Source: Ramlibacter sp.
GTDB lineage: Bacteria > Pseudomonadota > Gammaproteobacteria > Burkholderiales > Burkholderiaceae_C
Length of the DNA: 42,869 nucleotides
Assembly: GCA_019449555.1 (NCBI GenBank)
Contig: JAGRPN010000094.1
Coordinates: forward strand, 1 to 42,869
Direction of reading: 5' to 3'
Shown here: positions 1-8,900 of the stretch, one piece after another
Position numbering within the stretch: position 1 is the first letter of the stretch
How the letters are laid out: every line of letters begins with the position of its first letter
Notes under the pieces: model-generated
Databases searched by the model: none
Told to the model about the DNA's origin: nothing
What the model saw: the letters and a program-made list of their open reading frames with translations, nothing else
Made by a program: the position numbers and the translations under genes

Positions 1-375
1 CACGTGCGCCCGCGCATCGCGGCGGGGCGCAACGTCAGCGCGCGGGCTTACATCGAGGCGCTGCAATTGCGCGAAGAAATGAAGCGCCAGTTCGCCGCCG
101 CGTTCGAGGGCATCGACGCGCTGCTGACGCCGACCACGGCAACCACGGCGCTGCCGCTCGAAGATGTGGACCAGGCCAAGGCGCCGTCCCACTACACGCG
201 GTTCGGCAACTTCCTCGATCTGTGCGCGCTCGCGTTGCCCAATGGCAGCGGCGCGGGCGGCTTGCCGATTTCACTGCAGGTCGTCTGCCGCGGCTACGAC
301 GAGGCCATGGCCCTGCGCATCGGCTGGGCGTGGCAGAACGCCACCGAGTGGCACCTGCGGCGCCCGCCGGAATAA
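1..375 (+). CDS. Amidase signature family enzyme, C-terminal fragment
   Basis: This is the last ~124 codons of an amidase; the frame is open from base 1, so the start lies outside the window. The stretch DALLTPTTATTALPLE followed by GSGAGGLPISLQVVCRGYDE and a closing WAWQNATEWH segment is typical of the C-terminal third of amidase signature enzymes, which hydrolyse amides with a Ser-Ser-Lys triad. The catalytic residues would lie upstream and are not visible, so substrate cannot be judged. It ends 10 bp before the convergent DUF2231 gene. Family assignment is from characteristic sequence and is fairly secure; specificity is unknown. Confidence 0.85.
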   Translation, partial: HVRPRIAAGRNVSARAYIEALQLREEMKRQFAAAFEGIDALLTPTTATTALPLEDVDQAKAPSHYTRFGNFLDLCALALPNGSGAGGLPISLQVVCRGYDEAMALRIGWAWQNATEWHLRRPPE

Positions 376-384
376 CGCGCGGAT

Positions 385-1011
385 TCAGCGTTCCTGCCGC
401 CGCGATTCGCGAGCCGCGTCGGCCGCCGCGCGCTCTTCGCGCTCGCGCGTGGGCGCCGAGGAGTCGCTGGCCATCGCCCGCTCGCCGAAGCCGCCCGACG
501 CGCCCGCCGCTGCCCGCCGGCCCGTCGTGCGCGTGTCGGTCGCACCGGTCCATTCGGAGCGCGCTGTCGCCGCCGCCTGCTCGGTGTCCACGCCGACGCC
601 GGCGAGGTAAACCATCTTGCCGCCCAGCCAGCCCGAAACCAGCAGCATCGCGATCGCCAGTACCGACAGTCCGAGCGACACGTTGGGCGCGACGGAACCC
701 TGCGCGCGCGTCCAGGCGTTGATGACGTACAGGGCCACGATGGTGAGGTTCAGCGTCATGTGGATCAACGCGGTCTTCTTGATGGCCTTGTCCTTCAGCG
801 ACAGCAGGTCGATGAGGCCCGGCAGTGCGGCCGCGAGGGCGCCGATGACGCCGCCCACCATCGCATAGAAAGCCACCGTCGACCAGGTCGCTGCGTTGGC
901 GGACCGCAGCGCCACCAGATCGGCCACCAGCGAGAACACCCAAAGGCCGATCGGAATCGTCACCAGCATCGGATGGATCGGATGGCCGGCGATATTGGCA
1001 GGAGTGCGCAT
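385..1011 (-). CDS. DUF2231 family membrane protein
   Basis: A 208-residue integral membrane protein. The N-terminal MRTPANIAGHPIHPMLVTIP motif, with paired HP dipeptides, is the DUF2231 hallmark. About four hydrophobic helices follow (roughly residues 15-35, 45-67, 80-100 and 112-135). The last ~65 residues are hydrophilic, rich in Arg, Ala and Glu, and probably a disordered cytoplasmic tail, longer than in many relatives. The function of DUF2231 proteins is not established; some sit near cytochromes or metal proteins, but nothing here supports that. It stands alone between a convergent amidase and a divergent DUF2845 gene. Confidence 0.85.
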   Translation of the reverse strand: MRTPANIAGHPIHPMLVTIPIGLWVFSLVADLVALRSANAATWSTVAFYAMVGGVIGALAAALPGLIDLLSLKDKAIKKTALIHMTLNLTIVALYVINAWTRAQGSVAPNVSLGLSVLAIAMLLVSGWLGGKMVYLAGVGVDTEQAAATARSEWTGATDTRTTGRRAAAGASGGFGERAMASDSSAPTREREERAAADAARESRRQER

Positions 1012-1191
1012 GGAGTTCTCCCGGGTGAGGATGGCAGTCCAGTCTACGGCGACGGATTGCCCCTTATGTAGGAAGGGCGCTGATTTTGGCCGTCGCGCCG
1101 CGCTCGATATGACTCTGCGCTGCGATCACTCTGCAGTCGCCGAACTCTGCTGGTGCACCGCGCGGCATACACGCAAAGATAAGATGCCCGA

Positions 1192-1548
1192 ATGAAGGAA
1201 ACGGCCGTGAGGCTCCTCGGTTTGTTCTGCGTCGTCGCCCTGGCAGGGCTGCCCCGGCCCGCATCCGCGGAATCGCTGCGCTGCCCCGGCGGTATCGTCG
1301 CGGAAGGCGATACCCGGCTGTCCGTCATCTACAAGTGCGGCCAGCCCCTGTTCGCGGACACCTTCTGCGCGCCGGTTTACTACCCTGGCACGATCCAGGT
1401 CGTTCCCGAGCCCTTCGCCTCGAGCGTCGTTCCTTGCCAGCTGGTCGAGGAGTGGCTGTACGAGCGCGGCCCGGGCAATCTCGTCGCGACCGTGTTCGTG
1501 CGCTCGGGTGTCGTCCAGACCATCGTTTACGGCCGCGAGCCGCGCTAG
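1192..1548 (+). CDS. DUF2845 family secreted protein
   Basis: A 118-residue exported protein. A signal peptide is visible at residues 1-27 (basic start, hydrophobic LLGLFCVVALAGL core, cleavage near ASA-E). The mature part has the DUF2845 pattern: LRCPGGIVAEGD near its start, a KCGQP motif, and a VEEWLYERGPG block with a beta-rich end. Four Cys in the mature part could form disulfides. Relatives are small periplasmic or outer-surface proteins of unknown function. The start ATG gives the best signal peptide. It converges closely with the BON-like gene (stops 3 bp apart). Confidence 0.8.
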   Translation: MKETAVRLLGLFCVVALAGLPRPASAESLRCPGGIVAEGDTRLSVIYKCGQPLFADTFCAPVYYPGTIQVVPEPFASSVVPCQLVEEWLYERGPGNLVATVFVRSGVVQTIVYGREPR

Positions 1549-1550
1549 CA

Positions 1551-2066
1551 TCACTTGCGCGCCGCGGGCGCAGCGACTTCATAGCGCGGAGTGCCGCTCG
1601 TGCCGATCATCAGGTAGTTGACCACGCCCTCGATGTCGTCGATGTTGCCGATGAGCGATTCGAGATCGCGGGACTGCGCCGCGCTTTGAACGCAGCCCAT
1701 CAGCGTGACGGTTCGGCGCTGCCCCGAGGCCCAGACACTCGTGTCCGCGAAGCGGCCGGAGTAGCGCGTCGCAATCACCACGCGCGGAACGATCTCCTTG
1801 TCGTACAGGAACGAATTCGGCAGCCGGCAGCGCCCTGCCATGTGGCAGCTGACGCCTCTTTGGGACCTGCCGTGGGCTTCCTCGCGAACCTGGTCCCGCG
1901 AATACAGCGGACCCGCCGGCACCGGGCAGCCGGCCAGCCCCGAAGTGATCTGGACGAACGGGTCGTCAAAATAGTTCGTCCGCTCCGGGGCCTGGCTACC
2001 CGCGTGCCCGGCGGCCAGCACGAGCCACAACGCAGCCGCCATGTTGCGAAAGAGGGTGTCTCGCAT
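1551..2066 (-). CDS. BON-domain-like secreted protein
   Basis: A 171-residue protein with a signal peptide (MAAALWLVLAAGHAGSQA near the N-terminus). The C-terminal half resembles a BON domain: it contains RTVTLMGCVQSAAQSRDLESL, similar to the strand-turn-helix 'V.L.G.V.s..........l' of BON, then a GNIDDIEGVVNYLMI segment like the usual 'v.gV..V.N.l'. BON domains sit in the periplasm and are thought to bind phospholipid or outer membrane. The N-terminal part has four Cys (AGCPVPAG, VSCHMAGRC). The start was chosen for its signal peptide; the longer upstream frame overlaps the LysE gene. Assignment is moderate. Confidence 0.65.
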   Translation of the reverse strand: MRDTLFRNMAAALWLVLAAGHAGSQAPERTNYFDDPFVQITSGLAGCPVPAGPLYSRDQVREEAHGRSQRGVSCHMAGRCRLPNSFLYDKEIVPRVVIATRYSGRFADTSVWASGQRRTVTLMGCVQSAAQSRDLESLIGNIDDIEGVVNYLMIGTSGTPRYEVAAPAARK

Positions 2067-2089
2067 GGACGCCTTCGGCAATGCGAAGC

Positions 2090-2728
2090 TCAGCGCTGGG
2101 GGCGCGTGCCCAGCGCCGCAAGCAGTCCCAGGCCGATGAACGAGGTGCCCGCGAGCCGGTTGCCCCACGCGGCGGGGCGTGCCGCGCGGCTCAGCCGCGG
2201 CGCGATGAAGCTCGCCATCAGTACATAGATGAGGTCGGTGCAGCAGGCGACAGCGACGAACACCGTGCCGAGCGCCAGCGTCTGCACCAGCGGGCTGGCG
2301 TGCGCGTCCATGAACTGCGGCAGGAAAGCGGCGAAGAACAAGGTGGTTTTCGGGTTCAGCAACGCCACCACGAAACCATCGCGGAACACGCGTCGCAGCG
2401 GCTGCCGCGGCACGAGCGGCGCCGCGTCCGTGATCGCCGGCGGCGTCCGCCACAGCCGCACGCCGAGATAGACGAGGTAGGCGGCGCCGGCCCATTTCAC
2501 CACCGTGAATGCGGCCGACGACACGGCGAACAAGGCGGCCAGCCCGAGCGCCGCGCTGGCTGCGTTGGCGAGGTTGCCCAGTGCCACGCCCAGCACCGAA
2601 GCAAGGCCGCAGCCGCGACCCTGGGCCAGCGTGCGGGCCACGATGTAGACGACAGCGGGGCCGGGTGTGAGAGCCAGCACCAGGCTGGCGCCCACGAAAG
2701 CCAGGAGCAACGGCGTGTCGGGAAGCAT
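2090..2728 (-). CDS. LysE/RhtB family amino-acid exporter
   Basis: A 212-residue inner-membrane protein of the LysE/RhtB translocator family, which exports amino acids or homoserine lactone-like compounds. The diagnostic LALTPGPAVVYIVARTLAQG motif lies in the first helix region (residues ~18-37), followed by a Gly/Ala-rich second helix, AAYLVYLGVRLWR, and the conserved LLNPKTTLFFAAFLPQF block near residue 125. About six membrane helices are visible, as in the family. Start ATG at 2728 matches the usual family N-terminus (MLPDTPLLLAF). The exported substrate cannot be predicted. Confidence 0.92.
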   Translation of the reverse strand: MLPDTPLLLAFVGASLVLALTPGPAVVYIVARTLAQGRGCGLASVLGVALGNLANAASAALGLAALFAVSSAAFTVVKWAGAAYLVYLGVRLWRTPPAITDAAPLVPRQPLRRVFRDGFVVALLNPKTTLFFAAFLPQFMDAHASPLVQTLALGTVFVAVACCTDLIYVLMASFIAPRLSRAARPAAWGNRLAGTSFIGLGLLAALGTRPQR

Positions 2729-2807
2729 GCGAACCCCTGAATGCAAAAGCGCAAGTATCGCTGCGCCGCGGCTGTTTGCAAGGACTCGCGCTTTCTTCGC
2801 AGCGCCG

Positions 2808-3692
2808 TCAGCGCCGCGGCAGCGACTGGCTCGGGGCCGGTTGCGCGTGTTCCTCGTCCCCCGCAGGTTCGGCTTCATCGGCGGGAATCGCGGCGGTCCA
2901 AACGGCCACGTCTTCGGGCGTCATGGTGCTGGCGGGGGTGAGGCGCCCGTCCACATAACCGAGCTGCTCGATGTCGTGCAGGTACTGCTCGCGCGAGAGC
3001 AGGGTGCCGGCGCAGACGTGCAAGTGGTCGGCCGGCGACTGGCGGGTTTCGGCCGCCAGGCGGGCGATGAGCTTGTCCATGACCCAGCGCGGCACGCGAT
3101 GCCGCTCGCCGGGATAGATGTAGCCGAACAGCGTGAGATGAGCGAGCAGCACCCGCCAGTGCGGCTCGAACCGCTGCAGCAGTCGGGCCCAGTCCAGCTG
3201 CTCGGCCTTGGCCCGCAGCAGGTGGGCGATGTCGGCGCCGTCGAAGCGCTCGCGCTCCATGATGAACGCCTTGGTGAACAGGCCGTCCTCGATGTTCGCG
3301 AGGCGCACCGGCACGCCCAGCACATCGACCTGCGCGTTGTCCCGGAACCAGAGCTCGTCCACCGGCGCGATGCCGTTGCCGGAGTTGAAGATCAAGTCGA
3401 TGAAGTCCTCGCCCGCATAGACCTTGGCCAGCCAGTGCGGGAACGGGATTTCGGCACGCCAGCCTTCGGCCCGCATCAGCGCGGCGAGGCGCTCGTAGTC
3501 GCCGCGGCGGATGAACAGGTCCAGGTCCTTGGTCGAGCGGCGGATGCCGGTGTAGCACGCATGCGCGAAGGCTCCGCCTACCAGGAAAGGCACTTGCGCA
3601 TCGACCAGCGCCCGCAACGCGCGCCGGTAGAAGCCGGCGGTTGCTGCCGGCACTTCGTCCTCGAGGGACGCGGCGAGCGGGAGGCAGGACAT
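2808..3692 (-). CDS. Nucleotidyltransferase family protein
   Basis: A 294-residue soluble protein with a minimal nucleotidyltransferase fold. The N-terminal region has FLVGGAFAHACYTGIRRSTKDLDLFI: the GG motif, and a DLDLF that supplies the metal-binding Asp pair. The pattern resembles AbiEii-like and related stand-alone nucleotidyltransferases. A further DLIFNSG segment could supply the third acidic residue. The C-terminal half is helical without recognised motifs and ends in a disordered Glu/Ala/Pro-rich tail. AbiEii proteins are toxins in abortive-infection modules, but no antitoxin gene (AbiEi-like) is adjacent, so a defence role is not supported. Substrate unknown. Confidence 0.75.
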   Translation of the reverse strand: MSCLPLAASLEDEVPAATAGFYRRALRALVDAQVPFLVGGAFAHACYTGIRRSTKDLDLFIRRGDYERLAALMRAEGWRAEIPFPHWLAKVYAGEDFIDLIFNSGNGIAPVDELWFRDNAQVDVLGVPVRLANIEDGLFTKAFIMERERFDGADIAHLLRAKAEQLDWARLLQRFEPHWRVLLAHLTLFGYIYPGERHRVPRWVMDKLIARLAAETRQSPADHLHVCAGTLLSREQYLHDIEQLGYVDGRLTPASTMTPEDVAVWTAAIPADEAEPAGDEEHAQPAPSQSLPRR

Positions 3693-3825
3693 GGCCTCCA
3701 GCCTAACCTCGGCCGCCGCGCCTGTGCCAGGACAACTGACCTCATGCAGCGTCGGCCTCGGCCTACACGCTGCCGCGTCCTGAAGACGATATGGTTAGCG
3801 ACTCAACCAGACGACGCTCTATCTC

Positions 3826-4593
3826 ATGGGTAAATCCGCCAGCACAGTGCGCTTCGCCGTCGTCGGCGACCTCCATGTCACCAAGGATTCGGCCGGCAGC
3901 CTGCGCGGCTTGTTCGCCCAGGCCTCAGCCACGGCCGACGCGCTGCTGCTCTGCGGTGACCTCACGGATTACGGCACTGCCGAGGAGGCCCAGGTCCTGG
4001 CCGACGAGCTCGGCGCCGTTTCCGTGCCCATCGTCGCCGTGCTGGGCAACCACGACTACGAATCCGGAACGCCGGAGACCGTCACGGAACTGCTCACTCG
4101 CGCAGGGGTGCGCGTCCTCGACGGCGAGGCCTGCGAGATCGAAGGCGTGGGCATCGCGGGCGCCAAGGGCTTTGCCGGAGGGTTCGGCCACGGCTCGCTC
4201 GGCGCGTGGGGCGAGCCCGCGATCAAGCAGTTCGTGCAGGAGGCGCTGCACGAGGCGATGAAGCTGGAGTCCGCGCTGGCCAAGCTGCGCATGGCGCGGC
4301 GCATCGCGCTGCTGCACTATTCGCCGATCACCGGCACGGTGCAGGGCGAGCCGGTGGAGATCTTTCCCTTCCTGGGCAGCAGCCGGCTTGAGGAGCCGCT
4401 GCTGCGCTACCCGGTGGATGCCGTCTTCCACGGCCACGCGCATCGCGGAACGCTCGAGGCGAAGACCATCAATGGCGTGCCGGTGTTCAACGTGGCCAAG
4501 CCGCTGCTGCTGCGCAGCCGGCCGGACCAGCCGCCGTTTCGCCTGTTCGAGCTGCCGCGCGAGGCGGCGCCGGCGCCGGCAGGCGCCGCATGA
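3826..4593 (+). CDS. Calcineurin-like metallophosphoesterase
   Basis: A 255-residue soluble metallophosphoesterase. All family motifs are visible in order: GDLHV (residues ~14-18), GDLTDYG (~44-50), GNHDYE (~72-77), LHYSP and HGHAHRG near the C-terminus. These place the dinuclear metal site residues (Asp-His, Asp, Asn-His, His, His-x-His). Such enzymes hydrolyse phosphomono- or diesters; substrate cannot be read from sequence. There is no signal peptide, so it is probably cytoplasmic. The last few residues (APAPAGAA) are a non-conserved tail. The next gene lies convergently 12 bp downstream. Confidence 0.92.
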   Translation: MGKSASTVRFAVVGDLHVTKDSAGSLRGLFAQASATADALLLCGDLTDYGTAEEAQVLADELGAVSVPIVAVLGNHDYESGTPETVTELLTRAGVRVLDGEACEIEGVGIAGAKGFAGGFGHGSLGAWGEPAIKQFVQEALHEAMKLESALAKLRMARRIALLHYSPITGTVQGEPVEIFPFLGSSRLEEPLLRYPVDAVFHGHAHRGTLEAKTINGVPVFNVAKPLLLRSRPDQPPFRLFELPREAAPAPAGAA

Positions 4594-4605
4594 GGCGCGG
4601 CAGGG

Positions 4606-4809
4606 CTATTCGCGTTCGGCTGAGGGTGCCGTCCCGTGCAGCCGGCGAGACATGGCGCGGGCCCGTTCCGCGGCCGCGCTCCAGCGGGCCGCCGCCTTCA
4701 CGCGCTCGTTGACGTCCGTGGTCGGCTCGTCGAGCTGCTTCCATAACAGCCGCTCCTCGGCCAGCGCGGCTTCGTATTCCAGATCCTGAAATTGTTCGGT
4801 GCTGTTCAC
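4606..4809 (-). CDS. Small hypothetical protein, helical
   Basis: A predicted 67-residue protein that begins at a GTG preceded by GGGAG with 8-9 bp spacing; an ATG 24 bp further upstream would add eight residues. The sequence (NSTEQFQDLEYEAALAEERL) is strongly helical and charged, has no Cys and no membrane segment. I recognise no domain. It converges with the metallophosphoesterase gene. Coding status is supported by the plausible ribosome binding site and typical high-GC codon usage only. Confidence 0.5.
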   Translation of the reverse strand: MNSTEQFQDLEYEAALAEERLLWKQLDEPTTDVNERVKAAARWSAAAERARAMSRRLHGTAPSAERE

Positions 4810-4942
4810 GTTGTCGACTCCCGCTCGATGCACTGATCTGCATTCACCTTTTCATGATAGACCACGCCGGCCAGGGAGCAAGCGGAAAGTCGCCTCGGCG
4901 GCTCATGTGTCGAGGGCCGGCCCCGCGCCGCGCCCGCGCCGT

Positions 4943-5158
4943 TCAATCCGTTCCGCCCGGCTCCACGGCCGGCACCGCGAGTTCGCGGCCGACCATCGTG
5001 CGCGCGTAGAAATAGTTATTGCGGGCGCTCTCGCTCAGTTCGTCGAGGTTGACGCGGCCCGCGCCGTCGCAAGGGAAGGCGTATCCGCGTCCGCTGTCGA
5101 ACAGGGAGCGGAAACACAATCGGAACGACCCCGATTCCACCCGCAGCACGTCATTCAT
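4943..5158 (-). CDS. Small conserved-looking hypothetical protein
   Basis: A 71-residue soluble protein starting at ATG 5158, preceded by GGAG with 6 bp spacing, which favours this start over the ATG two codons upstream. The sequence MNDVLRVESGSFRLCFRSLF followed by GRGYAFPCDGAGRVNLDELS and ARNNYFYARTMVG reads like a compact alpha/beta protein. It looks familiar from small unnamed proteins in Burkholderiales, but I know no function. Two Cys are present without metal-site spacing. Confidence 0.6.
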   Translation of the reverse strand: MNDVLRVESGSFRLCFRSLFDSGRGYAFPCDGAGRVNLDELSESARNNYFYARTMVGRELAVPAVEPGGTD

Positions 5159-5345
5159 GGACATCTCCGTTGCACTGGAGCCGCAGCTTCGGCGGCGCCT
5201 GCTTCCTCAACGGCACGAGTCGCAGCGCGGACGACGTCCTGCTGCAAAGGATGCGTGAAGACTGTGAAGGTTTGATGCCTGCTGACTTGCGACAAGTGAC
5301 GGTACGACTGCCGCGTCACAATGGACGGGCCGAGGAGGAAACACT

Positions 5346-5900
5346 ATGCCTTACATCCGGATGGACGTCGCGTTCACGGCTGCCGCCGCCGCGGCGCTTC
5401 GGGCCGAACTGGGTGCCGGCTGGGACAAACCACGGCCCATGTTCACCCTCGAACCGCTGCAACACAAATTGCCGTGCACGGGCGACCTGGTCGCGGATCT
5501 CAGGTTGGCCGATCGCGCCTGGCGCGTCGAGCAGCGCGCGGTGCGGGTCGACCAGCATGCCAACGCCACGATTTCGCTTTTGCTTGGCCTGGCGCCGGAC
5601 GCCGGGCTCGGCTGCGACGTGCAGGACGAACGCGTGCAACTGACCGACAACGCCCGCGCCGCGCTGTTCGCCGAGTACGTCGGCCGGGAGCAGCCTTCGG
5701 AATGCCGCGTGGTGATGGTCGCCCTCAGCGCGACGCCCGACCTGCGGGCCGGGGACATCGTGCAGGACACGAGCTTTTCGCGTCACATGTTCTTCATCGA
5801 CGAGCGGCTCTTTCTGTGGACGCCGTCGAACGAAGTGCATGTGCGCTACCTGCTGGACGTGGGCATGAAGGCCGGGGAGTTGCAGCAGCTGCGCCAGTAA
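5346..5900 (+). CDS. Hypothetical soluble protein
   Basis: A 184-residue protein with a strong ribosome binding site (GAGGAGG about 8 bp before the ATG). No signal peptide, membrane helix or catalytic motif was recognised. It has two Cys and no obvious low-complexity segments. Its end is 89 bp before a Bug receptor gene on the same strand. I cannot assign a function; the clean start, length and codon use support a real gene. Confidence 0.65.
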   Translation: MPYIRMDVAFTAAAAAALRAELGAGWDKPRPMFTLEPLQHKLPCTGDLVADLRLADRAWRVEQRAVRVDQHANATISLLLGLAPDAGLGCDVQDERVQLTDNARAALFAEYVGREQPSECRVVMVALSATPDLRAGDIVQDTSFSRHMFFIDERLFLWTPSNEVHVRYLLDVGMKAGELQQLRQ

Positions 5901-5989
5901 GGCGTGGCCCGGGCGGGTTTGATTCCTGTACGATGATTCGGCTGCGCAGCGTTCGCGGCGCACGCGGATCTACGAATCAGGAGACATCA

Positions 5990-6961
5990 ATGCATCGTCG
6001 CAGCATCGTCATCGCAGCGGTTGCCGCCCTCGCCACGGTCACCGCCGTCCAGGCGCAGGACAAATGGCCCGCCAAGCCCATCACCTACATCGTGCCGTTC
6101 GGTCCCGGCGGCACTACCGATGTGCTGGCCCGCCTGGTGACGATCAAGGCCGGGCCGGCACTCGGCACCAGCTTCGTGATCGAGAACAAGCCGGGCGCCG
6201 GCGGCAGCATGGGTTCGGACTACACCGCCAAGGCGGCGCCGGACGGCTACACGATCCAGGGCGGCACCATCAGCTCGCATGCGATCAACGTCAGCCTGTA
6301 TTCGAAGCTGCCCTACGACCCAGTCAAGAACTTCCAGCCGATCACGATGATCGGATCGATGCCCAACATCCTCGTGGTGCGTGCCGACAGCCCGTACAAG
6401 ACGGTGCCGGACGTGATCGCGGCAATCAAGGCCAAGCCCGGCACGATCAACTACGCGTCATCGGGCAACGGCACCTCGCAGCATCTGTCGGGCGTGTTCT
6501 TCGAGCAGATGACCGGCGGCAAGATGGTGCATGTGCCCTACAAGAGCAGCGCGGAATCATTGACGGCGCTGATGAGCGGGCAGGGCGCCGACATCATCTT
6601 CGAGAACCTCGCGCCGGCGCTGCCGCACATCAAGGCCGGCAAATTGCGCGCCCTCGGGGTGACATCCGAGAAGCGCTCCTCGTCGCTGCCCGAGGTTCCC
6701 GCCATCGCCGAGACACTGCCCGGGTTCGGCATCGTCTCGTGGCAGGCGATCTTCGCGCCCGCCGGCGTGCCCAAGCCGGTGGTGGATAAATTGTCCGGCG
6801 AACTGATCAAGGCGATCAACGATCCCGACGTCAAGTCCAAGCTGGTCGCGCAGGGGATCGAACCCGGCGGCATGTCGCCCGCGGAACTGGGCGCCTTCCA
6901 GAAGTCCGAAGTCGAGAAGTGGGCCCGCGTGATCAAGGCGGGCAACATCAAGGTGGATTGA
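5990..6961 (+). CDS. Bug/TctC family periplasmic solute receptor (1)
   Basis: A 323-residue extracytoplasmic solute-binding protein. The signal peptide covers residues ~1-23 (MHRRSIVIAAVAALATVTAV..QAQ). The mature start has the Bug signature WPAKPITYIVPFGPGGTTDV, followed by VIENKPGAGGS, APDGYT and HVPYKSS, all typical of the two-lobed Bug fold that binds carboxylates and related small organic acids. A good CAGGAGA site precedes the ATG. No TctAB permease is adjacent; orphan Bug genes are common in Burkholderiales. The nearby thioesterase and crotonase genes suggest an acyl or aromatic acid ligand, which is inference only. Confidence 0.93.
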   Translation: MHRRSIVIAAVAALATVTAVQAQDKWPAKPITYIVPFGPGGTTDVLARLVTIKAGPALGTSFVIENKPGAGGSMGSDYTAKAAPDGYTIQGGTISSHAINVSLYSKLPYDPVKNFQPITMIGSMPNILVVRADSPYKTVPDVIAAIKAKPGTINYASSGNGTSQHLSGVFFEQMTGGKMVHVPYKSSAESLTALMSGQGADIIFENLAPALPHIKAGKLRALGVTSEKRSSSLPEVPAIAETLPGFGIVSWQAIFAPAGVPKPVVDKLSGELIKAINDPDVKSKLVAQGIEPGGMSPAELGAFQKSEVEKWARVIKAGNIKVD

Positions 6962-7046
6962 CCCCGGTCGGGGCGGGCGCCCCGACGCGTTTGCCCGCAT
7001 TGCGCCAAGTCAAGGAAAAGCGCGCACGGCGAACCATGCTTCTGGC

Positions 7047-8279
7047 ATGCCAAGCTTTGCCCGGATCATGGGGTTTGCCCATGAGGCGCCGCAACCCATC
7101 CATATCCACGGGCATGTGAGCGCCGGCTTCGAGGCCGTGCGCGACGCGTTCCAGCAGAACTTCGCCGGGCGCCGCGAAGCGGGCGGCGCCTGTTGCGTGT
7201 ACTGGCGCGGCCAGAAGGTGGTCGACCTGTGGGGCGGGGTCCGCAACAAATCGACTGGTGAGCCTTGGAACGAGGACACCATGGTGCTGATCTGGTCGGC
7301 CACCAAGGGGCTGGCCGCGATGACACTGGCGCTCGCCCACTCCCGCGGCTGGCTCGATTACGAAGAGCGCGTCTGCACCTACTGGCCGGAATTTGCCCAG
7401 AACGGCAAGGACAAGATCACCGTCCGCCAACTGCTGGCTCACCAGGCGGGCCTGTTCGCCTTCGATGAGCCGGTGGATCGCAGCGTGGTCGCCGACCTCG
7501 ATCGCCTGGCGGTCGTGCTCGCTCGCCAGCGACCGGCGTGGCAGCCGGGAGCGCGGCAGGCCTATCACGCGCTCACCCTCGGTTTCTACGAAGGTGAGTT
7601 GCTGCGCCGGATCGATCCGCGCCATCGCAGCCTCGGGCAGTTCTTCCAGGACGAGATCGCCGCGCGGCTCGGACTCGACCTCTACATCCGGCTGCCCGAA
7701 TCGATCCCGAACGCCAGGCTGGCGACGCTGGCGAGCCCGAGCCCGCTCGAGATGCTGCGCGGGTTCCCGATCCGCCTCACGCTCGCCTCGTTCAACCACC
7801 GCTCGAACATCTATCGCGCGCTCATCGCCAACCCCGGTGCCGATATCTCCCGGGACGGGCAGCGGATCTACTCGCGCAATCTGGAGGTGCCCTCCGGTGG
7901 CGGCGTCGGCACCGCGCGCGCAATCGCCAAGGCGTACAGCGTGTTCGCCATGGATGGATACGAATTGGACTTGCGACCGCAGACGCTGCGGGCGCTGGCG
8001 GCACCGGCGGTTCCGGCGACGCACGGCTTCTATGACGAGTGCCTGTTCGGCGAGGTCCGGTTCTCCCTCGGGTTCATGAAGCCCAGCCCGGCCTGGCCCT
8101 TCGGAAGCGAGAGCTCGTTCGGATCGCCCGGATCGGGCGGCACCCTGGGCTTCGCCGATCCGAAGGCCGGCATCGGTTACGCCTACGTCACCAGCCAGAT
8201 GGGGACAACGCTCACGGGCGACCCGCGCGACGTGGCGCTGCGAAACGCCCTGTATTCCATCATTCCACCGGCGCGGTAG
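7047..8279 (+). CDS. Beta-lactamase-related serine hydrolase (family VIII esterase type)
   Basis: A 410-residue enzyme of the class C beta-lactamase/DD-peptidase fold. The nucleophile motif S-A-T-K is at residues 84-87 and the second motif Y-H-A at ~173-175, the variant typical of EstB-like family VIII esterases rather than the Y-A-N of true class C beta-lactamases. A GSGGTLGFADP segment near the end may hold the third motif. There is no signal peptide, which also points to a cytoplasmic esterase. The start is uncertain: neither ATG 7047 nor ATG 7068 has a clear ribosome binding site. It precedes the thioesterase gene on the same strand. Confidence 0.88.
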   Translation: MPSFARIMGFAHEAPQPIHIHGHVSAGFEAVRDAFQQNFAGRREAGGACCVYWRGQKVVDLWGGVRNKSTGEPWNEDTMVLIWSATKGLAAMTLALAHSRGWLDYEERVCTYWPEFAQNGKDKITVRQLLAHQAGLFAFDEPVDRSVVADLDRLAVVLARQRPAWQPGARQAYHALTLGFYEGELLRRIDPRHRSLGQFFQDEIAARLGLDLYIRLPESIPNARLATLASPSPLEMLRGFPIRLTLASFNHRSNIYRALIANPGADISRDGQRIYSRNLEVPSGGGVGTARAIAKAYSVFAMDGYELDLRPQTLRALAAPAVPATHGFYDECLFGEVRFSLGFMKPSPAWPFGSESSFGSPGSGGTLGFADPKAGIGYAYVTSQMGTTLTGDPRDVALRNALYSIIPPAR

Positions 8280-8383
8280 GAGATAACCGCAGCGAACGAT
8301 TCGGCCATTGCGGCGGGCCGCAGCGCGTCCGTGCGTTTGAGCTAGAGTGGAGCGCGCAAAATTCGAAAGGAACGCACCGCATC

Positions 8384-8854
8384 ATGACCCCCGTCACCAG
8401 AAAAGACACCTTCTACAGCGACATGCTGGTCCGCTTTTCCCATTGCGATCCGGCAGGGATCATCTTCTATCCGCACTATTTCGTGATGTTCAACGGGCTG
8501 ATCGAGGACTGGTTCAACCATGCGCTGGAGATCGACTACGCCAACTTCATCACGACCCGGCGGATGGGGTTGCCGATGGTCAACCTGGTGTGCGACTTCA
8601 TCAAGCCTTCGAAGATCGGCGAGATCATCACACTGACCCTGAAGATCGAGCGCATCGGCAACAGCTCGCTCAAGCTGATCGTGAGCGCGCTCTACAAGGA
8701 CGAGGTGCGCTCGGCCGCGCACCTCACGGTCTGCGTCAATTCGCTGGAGACGGGCCGCGCCGTGCCCATTCCGGACGATCTGCGCAAACGCCTGGAGGAT
8801 TTCCGGCAGGGCAGATTGGACATCCCCCGCCCCAAGGAACTGCTGCACGAATAG
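8384..8854 (+). CDS. 4-hydroxybenzoyl-CoA thioesterase family acyl-CoA thioesterase
   Basis: A 156-residue hot-dog-fold thioesterase. The SHCDPAGIIFYPHYFVMFN segment carries the DPAG motif with the catalytic Asp of the 4HBT/YbgC subgroup; the rest follows the usual single-domain length and ends with PRPKELLHE. These enzymes hydrolyse acyl- or aroyl-CoA thioesters in the cytoplasm. The start ATG has GAAAGGAA upstream, and the upstream frame is non-coding. It sits 46 bp before a crotonase gene, suggesting joint action on CoA thioesters. Confidence 0.9.
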   Translation: MTPVTRKDTFYSDMLVRFSHCDPAGIIFYPHYFVMFNGLIEDWFNHALEIDYANFITTRRMGLPMVNLVCDFIKPSKIGEIITLTLKIERIGNSSLKLIVSALYKDEVRSAAHLTVCVNSLETGRAVPIPDDLRKRLEDFRQGRLDIPRPKELLHE

Positions 8855-8900
8855 CGTTCGCACAGTCGCACGACACTTGCCCATCACTTTGGAGCGCACC

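Noticed and set aside
2808-3692. AbiE-type toxin-antitoxin system
   Set aside because: A nucleotidyltransferase is present, but no AbiEi-like antitoxin gene lies on either side.
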